From CAYRVF01 sp964427535 (lineage in GTDB: Bacteria; Chloroflexota; Ktedonobacteria; Ktedonobacterales; JADMIN01): a DNA stretch of 10,923 nucleotides. Every line of letters begins with the position of its first letter. Position 1 is the first letter of the stretch. The stretch spans positions 1 through 10,923 of the forward strand of contig CAYRVF010000147.1 of NCBI GenBank assembly GCA_964427535.1. The letters are read 5' to 3'. The notes below the pieces were generated by a model. That model ran no database searches. It was not told the DNA's origin and saw only the letters and a program-made list of their open reading frames with translations. Position numbers and translations under genes: made by a program. This document shows, piece by piece, positions 5,825 to 10,923 of the stretch.

Positions 5825-8359
5825 ATGCTTACTCGATCTCGCCCGGAGGCGCAGCGGGAGCCGTCCGGTGATACCGGCACCCGGCAGGATATCCCTGACC
5901 GTCCGGCGGCGCCGCTCGACCCGGCGCAGGCACCAGACGAGACGAGCGGCGCCCTTCCGCGCGCCGCCTCATCATCGGGCGGGCCAACACTGCGCGTGAT
6001 CGTGCGACGGGGCGACCACGAACGCACATCGATATTTGCCCTGACGCGCCCGGTCGCGACAATTGGCAGCGACGACACGTGTACCATCCGGATCGACGCG
6101 CCCGGCATCCCGCCAGCGCTCGCCGAGATTGTGCGGCCCGAGCAGGGCGCGCCGGTGCTGCGCGTACACGATACTGCGACGCCGCTGGCAGCCGATGGGC
6201 GCCCCTTCCGCGAGCGCGCGCTACAGCCCGGCGATGTCGTAACCGTCGGCGATCTGGAGCATCCCTCCGCGACGCTGATCTACGAAGAGTCGAGCCAGAT
6301 GGGCACGGAGGCGAGCCGCTCAAGCGGGCAGCACGTGCGCCTGCCGCTCGCCCGCGAGACGACGCTCGGGCGCGCGCACGACAACCAGATCGTGCTCGAC
6401 CATCCACGCGTCTCGCAGCACCATGCCCGGCTCACCCGCGACGACCGCGGCAACGTGCTCCTCACCGATTTAGGCAGCACCAACGGCACGTATGTGAACG
6501 GGCTGCGTATCAGCCGGGTGCGACTGATGCCCGGCGCGGAGGTGCGCATCGGCCCGTACCGGCTGATCTTCACCGGCGACGAGCTGACGCAGTATGACGA
6601 CTCCAGCAGCATCCGCATCGACGCGGGCAACCTGACCGAACGCACGGGCGGCGGACTCTTTGGCCGCAGGCGCAGGGTCATCCTCGACAATGTCTCGCTC
6701 AGCATCCTGCCCGGGACGTTCGTGGCGCTGGTGGGCAGCTCGGGCGCGGGCAAATCGACGCTGATGAACGCGCTGAACGGCCAGCGTCCGGCGCAGAGCG
6801 GCGTGGTGCTCTATAACGGCGTCAACCTGTACGAGCACATGGACGAGTTCAGCGGCGCGATGGGCTACGTGCCACAGGACGACATCATCCACAAGAACCT
6901 GACGGTCGAGCGCGCGATGTACTACGCCGCGCGCCTGCGTCTGCCGTCCGACTACTCGCGCAAGCAGATCAAGCAGCGCATCACCGAAGTGCTCGAAGAT
7001 ATCGAGATGACGGGCACACGACACCAGCTCGTCTCGTCGCTCAGCGGCGGTCAGCGCAAGCGTGTGAGCATCGGCGTGGAGCTGCTGGCGCGTCCGGCGG
7101 TCTTCTTCCTCGACGAGCCGACCTCGGGCCTCGATCCGGGCCTGGACCGCACCATGATGCAACTGCTGCGGCGGCTCGCGGACCGCGGCCATACGATCGT
7201 GCTCTCCACCCACGCGACGAGCGACATGGATTGCTGCGACATGGTCGCATTCATCGCGCCGGGCGGGCGTCTGGCGTTCTACGGACCGCCCGCCGATATG
7301 CGGCGCTACTTCGAGACCGACGACTACGCCGCCATCTACAACAAGGTCCATGACGAGCCGGATTTCTGGGTCGCGCGCTACCAGCAGTCCGAGGAGTACA
7401 TGCGCTACGTGGCGAGTCCGCAGCTCCAGTCGCAGAGCCAGGCGCACCTTGCTCGCGGGCGAGCCAACCCGAGGCGCCCGCGGGTGCGCCGGCCGGGGAA
7501 GCTCCGTCAGTTCCTGCTGCTGACGCGGCGCTATGCGGAGATCATGGCGCATGACCAGATGAACGTGCTGATTCTGCTCGCGCAGGCGCCGATCATCGGC
7601 CTGCTGACGATTCTGCTGGCCGAGAAGAACATCGTCCACTATGTCTCGCTGCCCAGTGAGCTCGCGAATCCCAAGGATGTCTTCGCACAACGGACGCTCT
7701 TCATTCTGGCGGCCTCGGCCATCTGGTTCGGCATCATCAACGCGGCCCGCGAGATCGTCAAAGAGGCGCCGATCTACCAGCGCGAGCGGGCGATCCATCT
7801 CGCCATCCTGCCGTATGTGCTCTCCAAGATGGTCGTGCTGGGCGTGATCGCGGCGATCCAGAGCTTCCTGCTGCTGGTCATCGTCGGGTGGAAGACGGGC
7901 TACGCGGATACCGGCATCGCCTGGCATGCGCCGAAGTCCGGATTTTGGGAAGAATATTTCGTACTCTTCCTGATGTCGCTGGTGGGCATCACGATGGGGC
8001 TGGTCATCTCGGCGCTGGCCCCCAACACCGATCGCGCCATCAGCATCGTGCCGATTGTGCTGCTGCCGCAGATCATCTTCGCCAACGTCATCTTCACGCT
8101 GGAGGGCAGCGGTAACTGGATAAGCTACATCATTCCGGCGCGCTGGGGTATGCAGGCGCTCGGCAGCGTGACACGTCTACGCGACCGCTTCACCGACCAC
8201 CCGAACCTGGCGTTCTACCAGTCCGACCTGAAGCATCTGCTCGGTTTCTGCGGCGCGCTCGCTGGACTCGGCGTCGTCTCGTTCCTGCTGACGATGTATT
8301 TCTTGTGGCGTCGCGACGTCTTCCACCACCATCACAGCCATGGCGCCGAGGAGAAGTAG
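5825..8359 (+). CDS. FHA-FHA-ABC transporter fusion (ATPase plus permease, Rv1747-like)
   Basis: One 844-residue chain combines signalling and transport parts. Residues 1-55 are a Pro/Ala/Asp-rich linker. Residues 56-155 form a degenerate FHA-like domain. Residues 168-250 form a canonical FHA domain with G182-R183, S197/H200, S218-T219-N220-G221 and N225-G226, so it can be expected to bind phosphothreonine. The ABC ATPase spans about 284-500: Walker A GSSGAGKST (304-312), Q-loop Q351, signature LSGGQ (406-410), Walker B VFFLDE (426-431) and switch H463. The ABC-2 permease (about 560-830) has six helices, including segments near 578-600, 623-641, 662-687, 710-732, 738-758 and 805-827. EAPIYQRER (647-655) resembles the ABCG-family motif. 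The order FHA-FHA-ABC-permease is that of M. tuberculosis Rv1747, a transporter controlled by Ser/Thr kinase PknF. It probably works as a homodimeric exporter in the cytoplasmic membrane; the substrate is unknown. No kinase gene is in the window. The C-terminus is His-rich (HHHHSHG, 834-840). Confidence 0.95.
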   Translation: MLTRSRPEAQREPSGDTGTRQDIPDRPAAPLDPAQAPDETSGALPRAASSSGGPTLRVIVRRGDHERTSIFALTRPVATIGSDDTCTIRIDAPGIPPALAEIVRPEQGAPVLRVHDTATPLAADGRPFRERALQPGDVVTVGDLEHPSATLIYEESSQMGTEASRSSGQHVRLPLARETTLGRAHDNQIVLDHPRVSQHHARLTRDDRGNVLLTDLGSTNGTYVNGLRISRVRLMPGAEVRIGPYRLIFTGDELTQYDDSSSIRIDAGNLTERTGGGLFGRRRRVILDNVSLSILPGTFVALVGSSGAGKSTLMNALNGQRPAQSGVVLYNGVNLYEHMDEFSGAMGYVPQDDIIHKNLTVERAMYYAARLRLPSDYSRKQIKQRITEVLEDIEMTGTRHQLVSSLSGGQRKRVSIGVELLARPAVFFLDEPTSGLDPGLDRTMMQLLRRLADRGHTIVLSTHATSDMDCCDMVAFIAPGGRLAFYGPPADMRRYFETDDYAAIYNKVHDEPDFWVARYQQSEEYMRYVASPQLQSQSQAHLARGRANPRRPRVRRPGKLRQFLLLTRRYAEIMAHDQMNVLILLAQAPIIGLLTILLAEKNIVHYVSLPSELANPKDVFAQRTLFILAASAIWFGIINAAREIVKEAPIYQRERAIHLAILPYVLSKMVVLGVIAAIQSFLLLVIVGWKTGYADTGIAWHAPKSGFWEEYFVLFLMSLVGITMGLVISALAPNTDRAISIVPIVLLPQIIFANVIFTLEGSGNWISYIIPARWGMQALGSVTRLRDRFTDHPNLAFYQSDLKHLLGFCGALAGLGVVSFLLTMYFLWRRDVFHHHHSHGAEEK

Positions 8360-8392
8360 CGGGTAGTGGAAGCTGCTGGCCCCCTCTCCCAG

Positions 8393-8422
8393 CCTCTCCC
8401 CCAGCTCACGCTGGGAGAGAGG
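8393..8422. repeat. Hairpin in the FHA-ABC / aldo-keto reductase convergent spacer
   Basis: CCTCTCCCCCAGC (8393-8405) pairs with GCTGGGAGAGAGG (8410-8422): 13-bp arms with one mismatch and a TCAC loop. A second copy of the left arm at 8384-8393 (CTCTCCCAGC) can compete for GCTGGGAGAG (8410-8419) with perfect 10-bp pairing. It lies 33 bases past the transporter stop. No T-run follows. The arms match the style and partly the sequence of hairpin A at 32-55. It may act as a transcript end or an RNA-stabilising structure. Confidence 0.6.
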
Positions 8423-8438
8423 AGCCAGAGCCCATGCG

Positions 8439-8453
8439 GCGTGCAGCGCACGC
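8439..8453. repeat. Short perfect hairpin in the convergent spacer
   Basis: GCGTGC (8439-8444) and GCACGC (8448-8453) form perfect 6-bp arms around a three-base loop. This is the second hairpin in the 159-base spacer between the convergent transporter and reductase genes. No function is assigned. Confidence 0.4.
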
Positions 8454-8484
8454 GGTCTCATTACCCCCACTCTCGCCGTCAGGC

Positions 8485-8509
8485 GGGGGCGGGGGGTAGG
8501 GGGAGGGGG
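8485..8509 (+). other. G-quadruplex motif at the convergent gene junction
   Basis: Four G-tracts of 5, 6, 5 and 5 bases (8485-8489, 8491-8496, 8499-8503, 8505-8509) are separated by loops of only 1, 2 and 1 bases. Long tracts with one- or two-base loops are the classic pattern for very stable quadruplexes. It ends nine bases before the reductase stop codon (8519-8521, minus strand). Transcripts reading on from the transporter gene would carry the G-rich strand; the reductase transcript would carry the C-rich one. Confidence 0.7.
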
Positions 8510-8518
8510 ACAGACTGC

Positions 8519-9454
8519 CTACCGTCTCAGGATCTCGTCGATCTCGCGCAGGTCGTCCTCTGTGAGCTTCCAGGCGGCGGCGCGGGCGTTCTCCACGACC
8601 TGCTCAGGACGTGTGGCACCTGCGATGACTGTGCTCACGCCGGGTCGCGCGATCAGCCAGGCCAGCGACAGCTCGGCAACCGTGTGGCCACGAGCATGCG
8701 CCCACTCCTCAAGGCGCTGCACCGTTTCGAGGATCTCGCGACGCAGCCGCGGCTCGAAGCGCGGATTGTTGTAGCCGCGCGTACCCTCAGGCACCGGCTG
8801 ATCGGGCTTGTACTTGCCAGTGAGCACTCCAGCGGCCAGCGGGAAGTAGGGGATCACGCCCAGCCCCAATTCGAGGCAGGCGGGCACCAGCTCGCGCTCG
8901 ACGTCGCGCTCCAACAGATTGTACTCCGGCTGGACCGAGACGAAATGGGCGAAATGCTCGCGGTCGCTGATCCACAGCGATTGCACGACACGCCACGCGT
9001 CATAGTTGGAGCAGCCGATGTAGCGCACCTTGCCCGCGCGCACCAGATCAGTGAGCGCGTCGAGGGTCTCGTCGAGCGGGGTCTGCGGATCGAACTGGTG
9101 AATCTGGTAGAGGTCGATCGCCTCCACGCCGAGCCGCCGCAGGCTCGCCTCGCAGCTCTCTACGATGTGCTTGCGCGAGGAGCCGTGGTCGTTCGGACCC
9201 TCGCCCATCTTCGAGCCGACTTTCGTGGCGATGAGCAGCTCGCCGCGATGCTCGGCAATCGCCTGGCCGAGCAGCGTTTCTGAGACGCCGCCGTTGTAGA
9301 CGTCGGCGGTGTCGATGAAGTTGATGCCGGTCTCGACCGCCTTGCGGACGATATGAAACGCGCCCTCCTGATTGACGTAGCGTCCGAAGACATTGCCGCC
9401 GAGGCCGATGACGGAAACGCGCAACCCTGACTTGCCTAGTTGTCGGTATTCCAT
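8519..9454 (-). CDS. Aldo/keto reductase family oxidoreductase
   Basis: The 311-residue product is a cytosolic NADPH-dependent TIM-barrel reductase of the aldo/keto reductase superfamily, which typically reduces aldehydes and ketones to alcohols. The catalytic tetrad is complete: D48 and Y53 in FIDTADVYNGG, K78 in LLIATKVGSKMG and H119 in DLYQIHQFD. Further family signatures are IGCSNY (146-151), the QPEYNLLER segment (175-183) and the late cofactor-binding region VSTVIAGATRPEQVVENA (273-290). It resembles the YghZ/PdxI and potassium-channel beta-subunit style of family members, but the substrate cannot be named. I place the start at the ATG at 9452-9454, where the conserved MEYRQLGKSGLRV begins, with GAGGAGAA 12 bases upstream. 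A GTG at 9494-9496 would add 14 residues without family similarity. It is transcribed alone, from the promoter and repeat region at 9520-9572. Confidence 0.95.
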   Translation of the reverse strand: MEYRQLGKSGLRVSVIGLGGNVFGRYVNQEGAFHIVRKAVETGINFIDTADVYNGGVSETLLGQAIAEHRGELLIATKVGSKMGEGPNDHGSSRKHIVESCEASLRRLGVEAIDLYQIHQFDPQTPLDETLDALTDLVRAGKVRYIGCSNYDAWRVVQSLWISDREHFAHFVSVQPEYNLLERDVERELVPACLELGLGVIPYFPLAAGVLTGKYKPDQPVPEGTRGYNNPRFEPRLRREILETVQRLEEWAHARGHTVAELSLAWLIARPGVSTVIAGATRPEQVVENARAAAWKLTEDDLREIDEILRR

Positions 9455-9519
9455 GTCGTGGTGTACTTCTCCTCGCGCGGAGTGCGCCCGCGCCACTACT
9501 TGACTGAACCGCGGTATTC

Positions 9520-9525
9520 AGTATA
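9520..9525 (-). promoter_or_regulatory. Likely -10 element of the aldo/keto reductase promoter
   Basis: Read on the minus strand this is TATACT, five of six matches to the sigma-70 -10 consensus, about 65 bases upstream of the reductase ATG. At 17-base spacing the -35 position (9543-9548) reads TGTGGA, a poor match, and lies within the tandem repeats at 9537-9572. That arrangement fits a promoter needing an activator or blocked by a repressor. The nine bases GCTATACTG recur at 10435-10443 before the last gene. Confidence 0.4.
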
Positions 9526-9536
9526 GCTCCGTTCGC

Positions 9537-9572
9537 ATGCCATCCACATGCCATCCACATGCCATCCGCATG
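9537..9572. repeat. Three tandem 11-bp repeats, putative operator
   Basis: The unit ATGCCATCCAC occurs at 9537-9547 and 9548-9558, then as ATGCCATCCGC at 9559-9569, followed by a partial ATG. The array is flanked by TTCGC on the left and TTCGCA on the right. The 11-bp period is close to one helical turn, so bound proteins would line up on one face of the DNA. It covers the -35 region of the predicted reductase promoter. Regulator binding is an inference. Confidence 0.85.
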
Positions 9573-9868
9573 TTCGCACGTGGCTACAGGGGTGGTGCTC
9601 CAGTTTCCGTGCCATGTCTGTGGGTCGCCCTATCACCGCCCGTCAGTCGGCACAACATATGCGACTGCTGGGTTTTCGGGGCAAGCTCTCAAGGACACAC
9701 GCAGGCAGGCGAGAAACATACACGAGGACGCAACGACACGGTGAGTGTGGGAGGGATTGCCCAATCGGACGCGTGTGGGATGTGCGCGACTGGTCGCCAT
9801 CACAGGCGCGGGTTTGGGCGGACGCAGAGGTTGTCGTGCCGCTCGCACGTGAGAAGGAGAGTGACCAC
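9573..9868. other. Long leader or promoter region of the three-helix membrane protein
   Basis: I find no convincing gene in these 296 bases. Open frames cross the region but have no ribosome sites and encode Arg/Cys/His-rich strings unlike real proteins. A direct repeat GTGTGGGA occurs at 9745-9752 and 9773-9780. No recognised riboswitch or RNA family is apparent by eye. The promoter of the downstream gene must lie here or overlap the 11-bp repeats, but I cannot place it. Confidence 0.4.
9854..9859 (+). promoter_or_regulatory. Ribosome binding site fixing the small membrane protein start
   Basis: AAGGAG ends nine bases before the ATG at 9869. The frame remains open for 107 codons upstream, back to an ATG inside the 11-bp repeats, but that part has no ribosome site and implausible composition. 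This site supports the 129-residue product. Confidence 0.75.
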
Positions 9869-10258
9869 ATGGTATTCCTCGCCGTTCCGGATTATCACTT
9901 CTTGCCGCCTGGCGGGATGGAGAATCTCTTTCAGGGCACGTACTTGACCATCAGCATCAACAACATTCCACCGGGCGGCTACAAGGTCACGCTGATTGGC
10001 CTCATCATCATCATCTTATTGGCGTTTACGGCGAACGCCATTACCGAGCGACTCACGACCAAGAAGGTCGGTGGGCTGTTCTCCGCGACGCTGGTGACGA
10101 TTCTCGGCTCGTATCTCTGCTCGGCGTATGTGCTGCTACCGTTCGACTTCGCGCTGGAGGGCGTGCGCATCATCGCGGCGCTGCTCGGCGCGGTCGTCAT
10201 CGCCGTCTTCTGGACGCTGACCCGAGGCGCGATCAACAGCGGCGCGCCCAAAAAGTAG
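9869..10258 (+). CDS. Small three-helix membrane protein, possibly GlsB/YeaQ-like
   Basis: The 129-residue product has a polar N-terminal part of about 38 residues and then three membrane helices at about 40-58, 69-90 and 98-117. It ends in a short basic tail, GAPKK. The spacing, Gly/Ala-rich second and third helices, and final LLGAVVIAVFW-LTRG pattern resemble the GlsB/YeaQ/YmgE (transglycosylase-associated) family of roughly 80-90 residue inner-membrane proteins of poorly known function. The match is by pattern only, and the N-terminal extension is not usual for that family. No signal peptide is evident. It is a single gene ending at a strong terminator 25 bases downstream, and is divergent from the aldo/keto reductase. 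I am sure that it is a real membrane protein gene, but unsure of the family. Confidence 0.8.
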   Translation: MVFLAVPDYHFLPPGGMENLFQGTYLTISINNIPPGGYKVTLIGLIIIILLAFTANAITERLTTKKVGGLFSATLVTILGSYLCSAYVLLPFDFALEGVRIIAALLGAVVIAVFWTLTRGAINSGAPKK

Positions 10259-10283
10259 CGGCCCGTTCCGTTGCGAGTAGAAC

Positions 10284-10323
10284 GCCGCGTGCCCTCTGGA
10301 GTAGAGGGCACGCGGCTTATTTA
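10284..10323 (+). terminator. Rho-independent terminator of the three-helix membrane protein gene
   Basis: Perfect 14-bp arms GCCGCGTGCCCTCT (10284-10297) and AGAGGGCACGCGGC (10303-10316) enclose a GGAGT loop, directly followed by the T-rich tail TTATTTA. It starts 25 bases after the stop codon. This is the one textbook intrinsic terminator in the window. Confidence 0.93.
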
Positions 10324-10371
10324 GATCACCGCCAAGGGTAAAGGGCTACAGGTTATTTCGAAACTCACCGA

Positions 10372-10406
10372 TCCAGCGGAGCCACAGCGTGATCGCTGGA
10401 GCTGTG
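10372..10406. promoter_or_regulatory. Interleaved dyads upstream of the last gene
   Basis: TCCAGCG (10372-10378) can pair with CGCTGGA (10394-10400), and CACAGC (10383-10388) with GCTGTG (10401-10406); the two pairs interlock. A compact CAGCG-TGAT-CGCTG hairpin (10385-10398) competes with both. Because no bases separate the third and fourth arms, both long stems are unlikely to form together. The set lies just upstream of a predicted -10 at 10437-10442, so an operator is at least as likely as an RNA switch. Confidence 0.35.
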
Positions 10407-10433
10407 CCGCCCCTGTGCGCCGCGCCCTGGTTC

Positions 10434-10442
10434 TGCTATACT
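10434..10442 (+). promoter_or_regulatory. Extended -10 promoter element for the last gene
   Basis: TGCTATACT fits an extended -10 (TGnTATAAT) with one mismatch. It lies 66 bases before the ATG at 10509. The -35 position at 17-base spacing (10414-10419, TGTGCG) is poor, as is common for extended -10 promoters. Confidence 0.45.
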
Positions 10443-10508
10443 GCGGCAGGTGCTCCCAGATCGGTGCCGGCGTGCAGCGCCGCCCCCCGTACGAAGGCCT
10501 GGTGGACG

Positions 10509-10923
10509 ATGGGCATCGCCTGGCAAACCGTGCTAGCAGTGCTGCTGCCTGTGCTGCTGGTCGCCGCCACGTCGCTGAGCATTCCCCTTGCCATCGTCCT
10601 CGGCCATCGCCACTCCACCGGCGCCCTCCTGTTCAGCGGTGGTGGCGCGCTCGTGGCGTTCAGTGCCCTCTGGCTCGTCTTGGATGGTTCCCATCTGTTC
10701 GATGGCCCCAATGCGCCCCCCGATGGGGGCACGATCCCCCGTGCCCTGCTCATGGTCCTGGGCACGTTCCTGCTGATCGCGGCCTGGGCGCTTGCCCTCA
10801 ACGCCGCGGCGCAGGCGCGGCGCTGGAAGTGGATCGTGCTGCTGGTCCTTGCTGGCGTCCTCTCGTTTGCGGCCCTGTTCGCCGTGCTGTTCCTGCAGGA
10901 TGCCTGCCCGATGCCTGGACTTC
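10509..10923 (+). CDS. Multi-pass membrane protein, 3' end cut by the window edge
   Basis: An open frame of 138 codons runs from the ATG at 10509 off the right edge. Membrane segments lie at about residues 6-31, 37-59, 78-101 and 106-130, the first three joined by short polar loops (GHRHSTG, then a Pro/Asp/Gly-rich loop near 60-77). It is rich in Leu, Ala and Val, and the short RRWK stretch (104-107) before the fourth segment suggests a cytoplasmic loop. GAAGG (10493-10497) is 11 bases upstream, a weak ribosome site. A GTG at 10464 in the same frame is an alternative start, but would put 15 polar residues before the first helix. I do not recognise the family. The extended -10 at 10434 supports an independent transcription unit. 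Confidence 0.7.
   Translation, partial: MGIAWQTVLAVLLPVLLVAATSLSIPLAIVLGHRHSTGALLFSGGGALVAFSALWLVLDGSHLFDGPNAPPDGGTIPRALLMVLGTFLLIAAWALALNAAAQARRWKWIVLLVLAGVLSFAALFAVLFLQDACPMPGL

Noticed and set aside
6470..7927. 485-codon open frame opposite the FHA-ABC gene.
   Set aside because: Antisense shadow of strongly supported FHA, ATPase and permease motifs on the plus strand.
8324..8344. HHHHSHG as an engineered affinity tag.
   Set aside because: It is interrupted, is followed by native-looking residues, and uses mixed His codons within natural sequence.
9537..9572. A CRISPR array.
   Set aside because: The repeats are 11 bp and contiguous with no spacers, and no cas gene is present.
9548..9868. 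Upstream extension of the small membrane protein, starting inside the 11-bp repeats.
   Set aside because: No ribosome site, Arg/His-rich composition, and a good AAGGAG site before the ATG at 9869.
9917..9937. ENLFQG in the small membrane protein, like a TEV protease site, suggesting engineered DNA.
   Set aside because: The Tyr of ENLYFQG is missing and nothing else in the window looks synthetic; it is coincidence.
10372..10406. A true H-type pseudoknot.
   Set aside because: No bases separate the third and fourth arms, so the loop cannot cross a 7-bp stem; alternative hairpins are more realistic.

Overview
GC-rich bacterial window with seven well-supported protein-coding genes (counting one cut by the right edge) and no rRNA, tRNA, CRISPR array, transposase or phage gene that I can see. 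The content (M32 carboxypeptidase, DinB-like protein, CIO-like cytochrome bd oxidase, FHA-FHA-ABC fusion, aldo/keto reductase) and the style of GC-rich intergenic palindromes suggest a chromosomal segment of a free-living soil or thermophile-type bacterium. Chloroflexota is my best guess, but it is an inference from gene style and not demonstrated. It reads as an ordinary housekeeping/accessory region. I do not see a clear new defence or mobile system; the unusual parts are protein extensions, intergenic structures and one tandem repeat.

Layout from left to right. 1-258: intergenic DNA with a compound nested palindrome. 259-1815 (-): M32 metallocarboxypeptidase. 1816-2067: divergent intergenic region with two dyads. 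2068-2535 (+): DinB-fold protein. 2536-2619: convergent spacer with a short palindrome. 2620-4062 (-) and 4059-5447 (-): cydB and cydA, transcribed cydA then cydB with a 4-base ATGA overlap. 5448-5824: divergent regulatory spacer. 5825-8359 (+): 844-residue protein with two FHA domains, an ABCG-type ATPase and a six-helix permease. 8360-8518: convergent spacer with hairpins and a strong G-quadruplex motif. 8519-9454 (-): aldo/keto reductase. 9455-9868: long divergent spacer with three 11-bp tandem repeats over the reductase promoter. 9869-10258 (+): three-helix membrane protein with a clean rho-independent terminator at 10284-10323. 10324-10508: spacer with competing dyads and an extended -10. 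10509 to the end (+): start of a multi-pass membrane protein.

How the genes fit together. Only cydA-cydB is a convincing operon: together they encode the two core subunits of a bd-type quinol oxidase. The fusion transporter lies divergently from cydAB and may share its control region, but no functional link is shown. The other genes look monocistronic. GC-rich palindromes lie just past gene 3' ends at three places (15-147, 2566-2590, 8384-8509), which suggests one dispersed repeat family that tolerates or marks transcript ends.
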